Assembly: GCA_009914575.1 (NCBI GenBank)
Contig: WNEB01000014.1
Span: 1 to 15,847 of the forward strand
DNA: 15,847 nt
Reading direction: 5' to 3'
DNA from: Burkholderia gladioli
GTDB taxonomy: Bacteria; Pseudomonadota; Gammaproteobacteria; Burkholderiales; Burkholderiaceae
A program made the translations under genes and the position numbers. The notes below the pieces were generated by a model, which was not told where the DNA came from, made no database searches, and saw only the letters and a program-made list of their open reading frames with translations. Position 1 is the stretch's first letter. Every line of letters starts with the position of its first letter. Shown here piece by piece: positions 7,389-15,744 of the stretch.

Positions 7389-8693
7389 ATGGATGTCATC
7401 GTCATCGGCGGCGGAATCGGCGGCGTCGCCACCGCCTACCAGTTGCGTGCCGCCGGCCATCGCGTCTGCGTCGTCGAGCGCCACGCCACCGTTGCCCAGG
7501 GCGCGACCTACGGCCATGGCGGCCTCGTGCTGCCCACGCCGCTCGACGTCTGGTTCGGCCCGACCTTCATGCACCATCGCCGCGCGCTGCGCAGCGGCGG
7601 CGTCTACAGGCCGGGCCTGAACGGCGCGCTGCGCCGCTTCACGCGCGAGCTTGGCAGGCTGCGCGATCCCGAGGCGTTCACGGCCCATTTCGCGAAACTC
7701 AAGCCGCTGGTGGATCTGTCGCGCGAGACGATCGCCGATATCGAGCGCCGCTTCGGCCTCGAGTTCGAGCAGCGCTCCGGCGTGCTGCACGTGATCCGCG
7801 AGCGCCAGGAATGGGAGCAGGCCCAGCCCGCGCTCGACCTGCTGCGCGCCAACGAAGTCCCGCACCAGATCCTCACGGCCGAGGAATGCACGGCGCTCGA
7901 ACATTCGGTGCCGGTTGATCCCGCGTTCGCCGGCGGCGTGCTGCTCGAATTCGAGCGCACCGGGAACTGTCCCCTGTTTGCGAAGCTGGTCAAGCAGACG
8001 CTCGACGAGCACGGCGTGCAGTTCATGTTCGGCCGCACCGTCACGGCAATCCGCGTCGAGGCGAACCGCGCGGCGGTCGAGCTGGCGCCGGAGCCGGGCG
8101 ACCGGCTTGGCGCGCGCGGCAAGGAAGTCGACGTGATCTCGACCGATGCCGTGGTGGTCGCGGCCGGCACCGGCAGCGTGCCGCTGCTGGCGCGGCTCGG
8201 CGTGACGCTGCCGCTGCATCCGGTGCGCGTAAACGCGCTGACGGCGCCGGTCGCCTACGAGGAACATGCGCCGCACCTGACGGTGATCGATTCGATCAAG
8301 CGGATCGCCATGACGCGCATGCATCAGCGCGTGCGGATCAGCGGCGCGCCGGTGCTGCAAAGCGAGAAGGACACGGCCCGACCGCTGCCGGCCGCGCTCA
8401 ACGACGAGGCGCTGGCGCTGCTCGGCCAGGCCACCCACGACTGGATTCCGGGCGCGGCGAAGATCTCGACCGCGCTGCCGTGGCAGGACACGCGGCTGCT
8501 GTCGCCGGACGGGCTGCCGGTGGTCGGGCCGACGCATCACCCGCGCGTGTTCGTCAATCTCGGTCACGGGCCGGCCGGCTGGGGCCTCGCCTGCGGCTCT
8601 GCTAGAGTGGTGAGCGATTACCTCGGCGGCACCGGGCATCAAGTGCCGGCCGAGACGCTCGCCGCGCTGCGCGCGGATCGCTTCGCCACCTGA
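7389..8693 (+). CDS. FAD-dependent oxidoreductase of the D-amino-acid dehydrogenase (DadA/DAO) family
   Basis: The protein has 434 residues. The N-terminus begins at once with a dinucleotide-binding fold: MDVIVIGGGIGGVATAYQL, GGGIGG at residues 7-12, and the ribose-binding acid Glu30 at the end of the second strand (VCVVERHA). GATYGHGGLVLP after it fits the DadA pattern for the flavin region. The C-terminal SPDGLPVVGPTHHPRVFVN and GHGPAGWGLACGSARVVSDY close the FAD site as in DAO-family enzymes. Such enzymes oxidise D-amino acids or other secondary or primary amines to 2-oxo acids, usually feeding electrons to the respiratory chain. The actual substrate is not visible. The start ATG 7389 places GxGxxG in the normal position; no strong ribosome binding site precedes it. 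The downstream gene nnr starts 49 bases after the stop, so the two may be co-transcribed. Confidence 0.88.
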   Translation: MDVIVIGGGIGGVATAYQLRAAGHRVCVVERHATVAQGATYGHGGLVLPTPLDVWFGPTFMHHRRALRSGGVYRPGLNGALRRFTRELGRLRDPEAFTAHFAKLKPLVDLSRETIADIERRFGLEFEQRSGVLHVIRERQEWEQAQPALDLLRANEVPHQILTAEECTALEHSVPVDPAFAGGVLLEFERTGNCPLFAKLVKQTLDEHGVQFMFGRTVTAIRVEANRAAVELAPEPGDRLGARGKEVDVISTDAVVVAAGTGSVPLLARLGVTLPLHPVRVNALTAPVAYEEHAPHLTVIDSIKRIAMTRMHQRVRISGAPVLQSEKDTARPLPAALNDEALALLGQATHDWIPGAAKISTALPWQDTRLLSPDGLPVVGPTHHPRVFVNLGHGPAGWGLACGSARVVSDYLGGTGHQVPAETLAALRADRFAT

Positions 8694-8742
8694 CGCCGCC
8701 CACGGGCGGCGCATCGACCGGTCGCCCCGCGGCCCTTCCGAC

Positions 8743-10338
8743 ATGATGCCGCTCGCGCCCTCCCCTTCGCTGTCCGTCACGCCTGCCGCCGTCGATCCGT
8801 TCGACGCGCCGCTCGCCCATCTCCCGCTTGCGCTGTCCACCGTCGCCGACGTGCGCGCCGCAGAAACCGAGGCCGCCGCCGCGCTGCCGCCGCACGCGCT
8901 GATGGCGCGCGCCGGCGCGGCCGCGGCGCGCTGGCTGGCCGCGCGCGCCGAACGCGACACGCGCCCGGGCTGGCTCGCCGCCGGCCCGGGCAACAACGGC
9001 GGCGACGCGCTGGTGGCCGCCGCCGAACTGCTGCGGCTCGGCGTGCAGGTCGAGGTGTGCCTGCCCGTCGAACCGAAACCCGAGGACGCACGCTGGGCGC
9101 TCGCGCTGGCCCGCGAGGCCGGCGTGCCGATCGCGGCCGAGCCGCCCGCCTCGCTCGACGGCTACGGCTGGTGCGTCGACGGGCTGTTCGGGATCGGCCT
9201 CGCGCGACCGCTCGACGGCCCGTTCGCGGCGCTGGCCACGGCGCTGTCGGCGCGCGCGCAGGCACACGGCCGGGTGCTCGCGCTCGACGTGCCGAGCGGC
9301 ATCGACGCCGACAGCGGCGCGCGCGTCCGCGACGGCCCGACCGTCTCGGCCACGCATACGCTGTCGTTCATCGCCGCCAAGCCCGGCCTTTATCTCGGCG
9401 ACGGACGCGACCACGCGGGCGAGATCGCCGTGGAGACGATCGACGCCGCGCCGGCCCGCCCGTCGGCCACGCTGAACGCGGCGGCGCTGTTCGCGCCGTA
9501 CTGGCCCGCGCGCGGCGCGGCCACCCACAAGGGCAGCTTCGGCAGCGTGGCGATCGTCGGCGGCGACACCGGCATGTGCGGCGCCGCGATCCTGGCCGCG
9601 CGCACCGCGCTGCACGCGGGCGCGGGGAAGGTGCACGTGGGGTTCATCGGCGCCGATGCGCCGCCCTACGACCCGCCGTTCCCCGAACTGATGCTGCACC
9701 CGGCCGGCTCGCTCGACACCGGCGGCCTCAGCGCCGTCGGCATCGGCTGCGGCCTCGGCACGCGCGAACCGGCCATCGCGGTGCTGCGCGACGTGCTCGC
9801 GCTCGACGTGCCGGTGCTGGTCGACGCCGACGCGCTGAACCTGATCGCCGCCCACGCCGATCTGGCCGCCGCCCTGCGCGCGCGTGCCGAGCGCGATGGC
9901 GCCGCGTCGATCCTGACCCCGCACCCGCTCGAAGCCGCGCGCCTGCTCGGCGCCGACACGCGCACCGTGCAGGCCGACCGGCTCGCCGCCGCGCGCGAGC
10001 TGACAAGCCGCTTCCGGGCCGTCGCCGTGCTGAAGGGCTCGGGCACGGTGATTGCCGCGCCGGACGGCCGCACGGTCGTCAACCCCACCGGCAACGCCGC
10101 GCTCGCCACCGGCGGCACCGGCGACGTGCTCGGCGGGCTGATCGCCGCCTTCGCCGCGCAACGCATGCCGGCCTGCGAGGCCGCGCTGGCGGGCGTCTAC
10201 CTGCACGGGCTCGCGGCCGACTGCCTGACCGCGCTCGGCCACGGCCCGGTCGGCATGGCCGCCGGCGAACTCGCCCCCGCCGTGCGCCGGCTGCTGAACC
10301 GGCACTTTTATTCACGCGTCACGTCGCCGCAGAGGTGA
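8743..10338 (+). CDS. nnr: Bifunctional NAD(P)HX epimerase / ADP-dependent NAD(P)HX dehydratase
   Basis: This enzyme repairs hydrated NADH and NADPH. The N-terminal YjeF epimerase domain (about residues 30-240) interconverts the R and S hydrates, and the C-terminal ribokinase-like domain (about 250-520) dehydrates the S form using ADP. Visible motifs are [11 protein letters not shown] (81-90 core), [18 protein letters not shown] (about 145-162), [13 protein letters not shown] (about 180-192), [20 protein letters not shown] (261-280), [12 protein letters not shown] (His394) and [19 protein letters not shown] (GTGD with catalytic-type Asp461). Its 531 residues fit the fused bacterial enzyme. 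The start ATG 8743 is followed by a second ATG; either is possible. It sits 49 bases after the oxidoreductase and 124 bases before pgi. Names used elsewhere are yjeF and nnrD/nnrE. Confidence 0.95.
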   Translation: MMPLAPSPSLSVTPAAVDPFDAPLAHLPLALSTVADVRAAETEAAAALPPHALMARAGAAAARWLAARAERDTRPGWLAAGPGNNGGDALVAAAELLRLGVQVEVCLPVEPKPEDARWALALAREAGVPIAAEPPASLDGYGWCVDGLFGIGLARPLDGPFAALATALSARAQAHGRVLALDVPSGIDADSGARVRDGPTVSATHTLSFIAAKPGLYLGDGRDHAGEIAVETIDAAPARPSATLNAAALFAPYWPARGAATHKGSFGSVAIVGGDTGMCGAAILAARTALHAGAGKVHVGFIGADAPPYDPPFPELMLHPAGSLDTGGLSAVGIGCGLGTREPAIAVLRDVLALDVPVLVDADALNLIAAHADLAAALRARAERDGAASILTPHPLEAARLLGADTRTVQADRLAAARELTSRFRAVAVLKGSGTVIAAPDGRTVVNPTGNAALATGGTGDVLGGLIAAFAAQRMPACEAALAGVYLHGLAADCLTALGHGPVGMAAGELAPAVRRLLNRHFYSRVTSPQR

Positions 10339-10344
10339 CGCCGC

Positions 10345-10350
10345 TATACT
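10345..10350 (+). promoter_or_regulatory. Possible -10 element of a pgi promoter
   Basis: GCTATACTGCAAAG just after the nnr stop codon contains TATACT, a good -10 hexamer, 113 bases ahead of the pgi ATG. The -35 region at 16-18 bases is GC-rich and not convincing. If used, transcription would run through the hairpin at 10361-10380 before reaching pgi. Confidence 0.4.
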
Positions 10351-10360
10351 GCAAAGTCCT

Positions 10361-10380
10361 GCGCGCGATCCGTCGCGCGC
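10361..10380 (+). other. 8-bp perfect hairpin in the nnr-pgi gap
   Basis: GCGCGCGA (10361-10368) and TCGCGCGC (10373-10380) pair around a TCCG tetraloop. No T run follows, so it is not a classical intrinsic terminator. It could stabilise the 3' end of the nnr message or form part of the pgi leader. High local GC makes chance structure possible. Confidence 0.35.
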
Positions 10381-10462
10381 GGCTTGCGTAGTCCGCCGGC
10401 ACGCGGCGCCCGATGCGCGCCGCCTTCGCCTTCCGAGTCACGACCGTTTCCCCAGAACCGAT

Positions 10463-12085
10463 ATGACGCTGAATTCGCTCCCCGCTTGGCCTGCCCTCCA
10501 ATCGCACTACGACGAGATCCGCGAGGCGCAACTGCGCGACTGGTTCGCCCCCGCCAACGATCCCGCACCGACCCGCGCCGAACGCTTAACGTACGCGGGC
10601 GGCGGCCTGGCCATCGATTTCTCGAAAAACCGCATCACCGACGCCACGCTGACGCTGCTTGTGCAACTGGCGCGCGAAGCCGGCGTCGAAGCGCGCCGCG
10701 ACGCGATGTTCGCCGGCGAGGTGGTGAATCCCACCGAAGGCCGCGCGGCGCTGCACACGGCGCTGCGCGCCAGCGCGCCCGATGCGCCGTTCCACGCGCA
10801 GATCGCCGCCGAGCGCAAGAAGATGGCCGCGTTCGCCGAGCAGGTGCGCGACGGGCGCTGGACCGGCTACACCGGCAAGCGCGTGCGCCACGTGATCAAC
10901 ATCGGCATCGGCGGCTCGGATCTCGGCCCGAAGATGGTCGTGCACGCGCTCGATCATCTGGCCACGCGCGAGCTGTCGTGCGCGTTCGTGTCGAACGTCG
11001 ACGGCGCCGATCTGTCGCGTGCGCTCGAACACTGCAATCCGGAAGAGACGCTCGTGATCGTCGTCTCCAAGACCTTCACGACGCTCGAAACCATGACCAA
11101 CGCGCGCTCGGCGCGCGACTGGCTGACCTCGCACGGCTGCCCGGAAAACGCGCTCGCCAAGCATTTCGTGGGCGTGTCGGCCAACCCGGAGGAAGTGGTC
11201 AAGTTCGGCATCGACGCGCACAACGTGTTCGAAATGTGGGATTGGGTCGGCGGCCGTTATTCGCTATGGTCGGCCGTGGGCCTGTCGATCATGATCGCGA
11301 TCGGGCCGCAGCAATTCGACGAACTGCTGGCCGGCGCCGACGAGATGGATCGCCACTTCCGCGAAGCGCCGCTCGAATCAAACCTGCCGGTGTTGCTCGG
11401 CCTGATCGGCATCTGGTATCGCAACTTCTTCGGCTCGCAGAGCTACCTCGTCGCGCCGTATTCGGAAGCGCTGCATTTCCTGCCGTCGTACCTGCAACAG
11501 CTCGAAATGGAAAGCAACGGCAAGTCGGCGCGCCTCGACGGCGCGTTCGTCGACTACCCGACGTCGGCCGTCACCTGGGGCGAACCGGGCACCAACGGCC
11601 AGCACGCGTTCTTCCAGATGCTGCACCAGGGCCCGACGATCGTGCCGATCGACTTCATCGCGGTGCTCACGCCGGAGCATCCGCTCGCCAGCCATCATCC
11701 GAAGCTGCTCGCCAACTGCTTCGCGCAGAGCGAGGCGCTGATGCTCGGCCGCACGCTCGACGAAGCGCGCAAGATCGCCGGCGACAAGCCGGAGCTCGCG
11801 CCGCACCTGACATTCCCCGGCAACCGCCCGACCTCGACGATCCTGGTCGACGCACTGACGGCGCGCACGCTCGGCGCGCTGATCGCGCTCTACGAACACA
11901 AGGTGCTGGTGCAGGCGTCGGTCTGGAACATCAACCCGTTCGACCAGTGGGGCGTGGAGCTCGGCAAGATCCTCGGCAAGGTGGTCGAGGCCGACCTGAC
12001 CGCGGCCAGCATCGATCCGGCCAAGCACGATTCGTCGACCTCGGCGCTGATCGCGCGCGCCCGCGCCGCGCTCAAGCAGGGCTGA
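10463..12085 (+). CDS. pgi: Glucose-6-phosphate isomerase
   Basis: It interconverts glucose 6-phosphate and fructose 6-phosphate in the cytosol. The 540 residues match the family's usual 540-550. The phosphate-binding region [16 protein letters not shown] is at about 144-159. PGI signature 1, [14 protein letters not shown], is at 260-273, and signature 2, [16 protein letters not shown], is at 487-502. The catalytic base equivalent is Glu350 in LEMESNGKS, the ring-opening His is His381 in [12 protein letters not shown], and Lys502 ends signature 2. All are present and the frame is clean. The start is ATG 10463 ([20 protein letters not shown]), and the upstream ribosome binding site is weak (AGAACC). 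It is followed 17 bases after the stop by an intrinsic terminator and converges with the ABC ATPase gene. Confidence 0.98.
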   Translation: MTLNSLPAWPALQSHYDEIREAQLRDWFAPANDPAPTRAERLTYAGGGLAIDFSKNRITDATLTLLVQLAREAGVEARRDAMFAGEVVNPTEGRAALHTALRASAPDAPFHAQIAAERKKMAAFAEQVRDGRWTGYTGKRVRHVINIGIGGSDLGPKMVVHALDHLATRELSCAFVSNVDGADLSRALEHCNPEETLVIVVSKTFTTLETMTNARSARDWLTSHGCPENALAKHFVGVSANPEEVVKFGIDAHNVFEMWDWVGGRYSLWSAVGLSIMIAIGPQQFDELLAGADEMDRHFREAPLESNLPVLLGLIGIWYRNFFGSQSYLVAPYSEALHFLPSYLQQLEMESNGKSARLDGAFVDYPTSAVTWGEPGTNGQHAFFQMLHQGPTIVPIDFIAVLTPEHPLASHHPKLLANCFAQSEALMLGRTLDEARKIAGDKPELAPHLTFPGNRPTSTILVDALTARTLGALIALYEHKVLVQASVWNINPFDQWGVELGKILGKVVEADLTAASIDPAKHDSSTSALIARARAALKQG

Positions 12086-12101
12086 GCGGCGCGCCATGCG
12101 A

Positions 12102-12142
12102 AACGGCCGGTATCGACATCTCGACACCGGTCGTTGTTGTTT
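12102..12142 (+). terminator. Intrinsic terminator of pgi
   Basis: The stem runs from AAACGGCCGGT (12101-12111) to ACCGGTCGTT (12126-12135), continues after one mismatch with TCGA/TCGA (12113-12116 with 12121-12124), and has a CATC loop. TTGTTGTTT (12134-12142) follows. This is a classic Rho-independent terminator for the plus strand. On the minus strand only TTT follows the stem, so it would be a weak terminator for the opposing ABC ATPase message. Confidence 0.82.
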
Positions 12143-12146
12143 GTCG

Positions 12147-12174
12147 CCCGGTTTTCCGCCCGGTTTTCCGCCCG
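12147..12174. repeat. Tandem 12-bp direct repeat, 2.3 copies
   Basis: The unit CCCGGTTTTCCG occurs at 12147-12158 and 12159-12170, followed by CCCG at 12171-12174. On the minus strand, in the over-extended ABC ATPase frame, it encodes GGKP repeats. A 12-base unit does not change the frame. It lies beyond the position where the ATPase would ordinarily be expected to stop. Confidence 0.8.
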
Positions 12175-12200
12175 CACGGGCAGGCGGACGATGCGTTCGC

Positions 12201-12907
12201 TCAGCCCGGGTCGGCTCCGTTGCCTCGGTCGCGACGATGCGCCCGCCGTCGAGCGTGATGGTCGCGCCGCAGCGGCGCGCGAGCACCGGATCGTGCGTGA
12301 CGAGCACCAGCGTCGCGCCTTGCGCGCGGTTCAGCTCGAACATCAGGTCGATGACGGCGTGGCCGGTGGCGGCGTCGAGGCTGCCGGTCGGTTCGTCGGC
12401 GAACAGGATAGCCGGATCGGTCACGAAGGCGCGCGCCAGCGCCACGCGCTGCTGCTCGCCGCCCGACAGCAGCTTCGGATAATGCCCCGTGCGTGCGCCG
12501 AGCCCGACGCGATCAAGCAGGCGCCGCGCCCGCTCCGCCGCCTCGCGCGCCGAAATCCCGCCGCGCAGTTCGAGCGGCAGCATCACGTTTTCGAGCGCGG
12601 TCAGATGCGGCATCAACTGGAACGACTGGAACACGAAGCCCACGGCCCCGCTGCGCAAGGCAGCGCGCTGATCCTCGTTCAGGCCGTTCAGATCGCGCCC
12701 GAGCAGGCGAACCGTACCGTCGGTCGCGCTGTCCAACCCGGCAAGCAGGCCCAGCAGGGTCGACTTGCCCGACCCCGACGCGCCGACGATCGCCACGCTG
12801 CTGCCGGCGTGCACGGTCAGGTCGATGCCGTCGAGGATCGTCAGTTCACCGGCCGCATCGGCCACGCGCTTCGATACTTGTCGAACTTCAATGATCGGTT
12901 CCGTCAT
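12201..12907 (-). CDS. ybbA: ABC transporter ATPase of the YbbA/LolD/MacB group; normal stop codon displaced
   Basis: The start is ATG 12907-12905 (MTEPIIEVRQVSKRVADAAG). The nucleotide-binding domain is complete: Walker A GASGSGKST (42-50), Q-loop near FVFQSFQLMPHLTALENV, signature LSGGEQQRVALARA (147-160), Walker B AILFADEP (Asp171, Glu172), D-loop SLDAA and switch His205 in LVTHD. This group powers lipoprotein release or extracytoplasmic export with an FtsX-type permease. In E. coli ybbA is divergent from tesA, as here, but no permease gene follows. The fold ends at about residue 225 (LDGGRIV). In its own frame there is no stop until 11378, deep inside antisense pgi, which would give 509 residues. 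A TGA in another frame at 12203-12201 would give the usual length of about 235, so I infer a frameshift near the 3' end and annotate to that point. Confidence 0.85.
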
Positions 12908-12910
12908 CTT

Positions 12911-13608
12911 TTGAGCACGAAGCACACACGTTCCTGGAAAAACGGCCTGCGCGCCGTCGTGATCGCCGTGGCTGCCACGGCCCCGCTGGCGGGCGTTGCC
13001 GCCCATGCGGCCAGCCCGGCGGGGAACGCCGCGCCGGCTGCCGCCAAACCCAACATCGTCGTGCTCGGCGACAGCCTGTCCGCCGAATACGGCCTGCCGC
13101 GCGATACCGGCTGGGTGGCGCTGATGCGCGAGCGCATCGCGCAACAGCGGCTCGATTATAGCGTTGCGAACGCAAGCGTCAGCGGCGACACCACCAGCGG
13201 CGGGCGCGCCCGCCTGCCCGCCCTGCTCGCGCGCCTGAAGCCCGCGATCGTGGTGGTCGAGCTCGGCGCGAACGACGCGCTGCGCGGCGCGCCGATCGCC
13301 GCCACCGAGCAGAACCTGCGCGCGATCATCGCCGGCGCGCAGCAGGCGAAGGCCAGGGTGGTGCTGATCGGCATGTACGTGCCGCCGAATTACGGCCTCG
13401 ATTACACGCAGAAGTTCCATGCGACGTACGCCACGCTCGCGAAGGAGCTGCACCTGCCGCTGGTGCCGTTCCTCCTGGCCGGCATGGAGAACCCCAGCCC
13501 GACCAGTTCCAGGACGACCAGAAGCATCCGAACCAGGGCGCGCAACCCAAACTGCTCGACAACGTCTGGCCCGTCATCAAGCCGCTGCTCGGGCCGGGCG
13601 CGCACTGA
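12911..13608 (+). pseudogene. tesA: Arylesterase / acyl-CoA thioesterase I (SGNH hydrolase), frameshifted before the catalytic Asp-His
   Basis: TesA is a periplasmic SGNH hydrolase with thioesterase, lysophospholipase and arylesterase activity. The likely start is TTG 12911, which gives a proper signal peptide: basic n-region (STKHTRSWKNGLR), hydrophobic AVVIAVAATAPLAGVAA, and AHA cleavage site near residue 33. Block I is VVLGDSLSAEYGL (Ser55), block II SVANASVSGDTTSGG, and block III ELGANDALRG (Asn121, Asp122). After residue 194 (LAGMEN, codon ending 13492) the frame is lost. The family C-terminus resumes in another frame from 13498: PDQFQDDQKHPNQGAQPK, ending PLLGPGAH with TGA 13606-13608. 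The Asp and His of the triad (DDQKHPN) are in the unread frame. The unrepaired frame runs on to 13756 with an Arg/Ser/Cys-rich tail. A single-base sequencing error is possible. Confidence 0.88.
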
Positions 13609-13615
13609 GCGCGCG

Positions 13616-13661
13616 CCCCACACACAGCCCCGCTCGTCACCGGGCGGGGCTGTGTGTGGGG
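13616..13661. terminator. Perfect 18-bp hairpin between convergent tesA and ppiD
   Basis: CCCCACACACAGCCCCGC (13616-13633) and GCGGGGCTGTGTGTGGGG (13644-13661) pair perfectly around a 10-base loop. It begins 7 bases after the tesA stop and lies 36 bases past the ppiD stop, so both messages read into it. There is no T run on either side, which argues for an mRNA 3'-end stabiliser or a terminator that depends on other factors. Confidence 0.65.
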
Positions 13662-13697
13662 CAAAGATCGACGCGCGTTCGGCTGCCTGCGCGGCGA

Positions 13698-15644
13698 TCA
13701 GTTGTCGTCGTTGCTGTTCGCGCTGCTGTTGTCGGCGATCGAGCCGTACAGCTTGACCTTCGAGCGCGCGCGCAGCGCCTTCATGAAGGCCTCGCTCTCG
13801 CTCTGCGCGTAGACCTGCGCCAGTTGCTGCTGCGCGGCTTCGAGCTGCTTCGGATCCGGTGCCGGCGGCGCGATCACGGCGTTCACGCGGAAGATCGCAT
13901 AACCGCCGCCGTCGCCCAGATCCACGCCGACATACGCCGGCAGCGCCTTGTCGTCGGCCTTGTAGATCGCGGCCACGGCGTCGGGCGGCAGGCCCTGGGC
14001 CTGCGTGCGCGAAATCTTCTCGGTCGGCAGGAAACCGTCGGTCGACTTCGACTTCTGCAGCGCCGCGAGCTTGTCCTTGCCGTACTGCTTGGCCAGCTTG
14101 GCGCTTTCCTCGACGAGGAACTTCTGGCGGACCTGATCCTTGATCGCGTCGAGCGCGGGCACGGTGGCCGGCTTGTCGACCGTCACGTGCGCGGCGATCA
14201 GCGTGCTGTTGCCGCCGTCGATCGCCTGCGTGTTGTTGCCGTTCTTGACCGCATCGGCGGCGAACACGGCGCCGAGGAACTTCGGATTGTTGAGCGGGCT
14301 GTCCGGCGGCAGTTGCGGGTTCGGCTGCGGCGTCACGGTGGCTGTCTGCACGGTCAGCTTGTACTTGTCGGCGGCCGGCTGCAGGCTCTTGGCCTTCTCG
14401 TAGACGAGCGACGTGAAGCCTTCCGAGTTGTCCGTGAACGCCTTGGCCGCGAACTGCTGCTTGAGCTCGGTCGCGATGCTGTCCTTGACCTCGTCGAACG
14501 GCTTGACCGCGGCCGGCTTGACGTCGGTGGCCTTCAGGATGTGGAAGCCGAGATCCGATTCCACCACGCTGCTGATCTCGCCCGTCTTCAGCGCGAACGC
14601 CGCGTCGTCGAACGCCGGGCCGCCGGTCGTCGAGCCGCGCGTGACATAACCGAGATCGCCGCCCTTCGCGACCGACGGCGCGTCCTGCGAATTCTTCTCG
14701 GCGATCTGTGCGAATTGATCCGGGTGCGCCTTGACGTCGGCCAGCAGCTTGTCGGCCTTGGCCTTCGCGGCAGCCTTGTCGGCCGCGCTGGCGCTGCGCG
14801 GCGCCTCGATGAAGATGTGGCTCACGCGCACCTGGGCTTCGGTACGGAAACGCGCGGCGTTGTCCTCGTAGAACTTGTGCAGATCGGCGTCGGACGGCTG
14901 CGCGTTCGCCGCGACCGAAGCCGGCGTAAACACGAGGTACTGGATCGTGGCCGTCTCGGGCGTGGCGAACGACGCCTTGTGCGCGTCGTAGTAAGCCGAC
15001 ACTTGCGCATCGGTCGGCTGAATCTTGCTCGCGTAATCGGCGGGCTTCAGCACGATGGCCTGGATTTCACGCTGCTGCTGCGCGAGGTCGGTCAGGTGCC
15101 GCGCCACGCTCTTCGGCGTGAACGCGCTGTTGATCAGGTTTTCCGGCAGTTGGCTCTGCGAGATCTGATAGCGGATCGACTCCTGATATTGCTCGGGCGT
15201 CATGCCCTGCATCGCGAGCAGCTGCGTGTAGCGCTCGGCGTCGATCGTTCCGTCCGGCTTGCGCAGCGACGCGATGATCGGATTCGACATCAGCGCCGTG
15301 CGCACCGCGCCATCGGAGGCGGTCAGGTGCAGGCGGCGCACTTCGTCGGTCAGCGCGCGTTGCTCGATCATGCCGTCGAGCAGTTGCTGACGGCGCTCGG
15401 GCGTGTCGAAGGTCTTCGAATCGAAACGGGCGCCGAGCGTCTGAAGCGCCTGATCGACCTGCTGCCGGTAGGCGCTGTCGAATTCGGCTCGCGTGATCTT
15501 GCGCCCGCCGATCGAGGCCACGTTCGCGCTGTCGTCGAAGAAGTCGCGGAAACCCTGGACCCCGACGAACCCAAGCCCCGGCAACACTATCAGGAGCAGG
15601 AGAAACATCATCAGGCGCTGATGATTGCGGAAGAAATCGAGCAT
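13698..15644 (-). CDS. ppiD: Peptidyl-prolyl isomerase PpiD, membrane-anchored periplasmic folding factor
   Basis: PpiD is anchored in the inner membrane near the Sec translocon and helps exported proteins fold. The 648 residues match the usual 620-650. The start ATG 15644-15642 gives MLDFFRNHQR and a single membrane helix at about 11-31 (LMMFLLLLIVLPGLGFVGV). A SurA-like N-terminal chaperone region follows (about 40-200, including ERRQQLLDGMIEQRALTDEV). A parvulin domain is at about 271-374, from QVRVSHIFIEAPR through GGDLGYVTRG to SSVVESDLGFHILKATDV. The tail is Asn/Asp-rich (SANSNDDN). The frame is intact. It is convergent with tesA. In relatives the gene commonly follows clpX-lon-hupB; here the upstream neighbour is an IS end 47 bases away, and no clear ribosome binding site is visible before the ATG. 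Confidence 0.96.
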   Translation of the reverse strand: MLDFFRNHQRLMMFLLLLIVLPGLGFVGVQGFRDFFDDSANVASIGGRKITRAEFDSAYRQQVDQALQTLGARFDSKTFDTPERRQQLLDGMIEQRALTDEVRRLHLTASDGAVRTALMSNPIIASLRKPDGTIDAERYTQLLAMQGMTPEQYQESIRYQISQSQLPENLINSAFTPKSVARHLTDLAQQQREIQAIVLKPADYASKIQPTDAQVSAYYDAHKASFATPETATIQYLVFTPASVAANAQPSDADLHKFYEDNAARFRTEAQVRVSHIFIEAPRSASAADKAAAKAKADKLLADVKAHPDQFAQIAEKNSQDAPSVAKGGDLGYVTRGSTTGGPAFDDAAFALKTGEISSVVESDLGFHILKATDVKPAAVKPFDEVKDSIATELKQQFAAKAFTDNSEGFTSLVYEKAKSLQPAADKYKLTVQTATVTPQPNPQLPPDSPLNNPKFLGAVFAADAVKNGNNTQAIDGGNSTLIAAHVTVDKPATVPALDAIKDQVRQKFLVEESAKLAKQYGKDKLAALQKSKSTDGFLPTEKISRTQAQGLPPDAVAAIYKADDKALPAYVGVDLGDGGGYAIFRVNAVIAPPAPDPKQLEAAQQQLAQVYAQSESEAFMKALRARSKVKLYGSIADNSSANSNDDN

Positions 15645-15690
15645 GCGTAAGCGGAGTGGCTGGACAAAACGACCGATATTACATCAGCGG

Positions 15691-15708
15691 GGCGTTGTTG
15701 CATAAATC
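15691..15708. repeat. Terminal inverted repeat of the IS5-family element
   Basis: The outer end of the IS, with the IS903-like pattern of G-rich start followed by TTGTTG.ATAAATC. Only this end is visible. Confidence 0.65.
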
Positions 15709-15744
15709 GAGTGTGAGGATGCAATAGCATCGACGGGCATAATT

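Noticed and set aside
7374..8996. A 540-codon minus-strand frame opposite the FAD oxidoreductase and start of nnr
   Set aside because: It spans two unrelated genes in antisense, has low-complexity Arg/Gln/Ala composition and no motifs.
8602..10305. A 567-codon minus-strand frame opposite nnr
   Set aside because: It is an antisense shadow with a repetitive Arg/Gly/Ala/Val composition; nnr has clear catalytic motifs on the plus strand.
12147..12174. The 12-bp tandem repeats considered as CRISPR-like or regulatory iterons
   Set aside because: There are only 2.3 directly adjacent copies with no spacers. They are better read as a small local duplication at a gene end.
10384..12258. A 624-codon plus-strand frame overlapping pgi in another phase
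   Set aside because: It covers pgi in the wrong frame and is extremely Arg-rich; pgi carries both PGI signatures and the catalytic residues.
13419..15650. A 743-codon plus-strand frame opposite ppiD
   Set aside because: It is an antisense shadow of ppiD. Its Arg/Leu-rich sequence has no domain, while ppiD has a membrane anchor and a parvulin domain.
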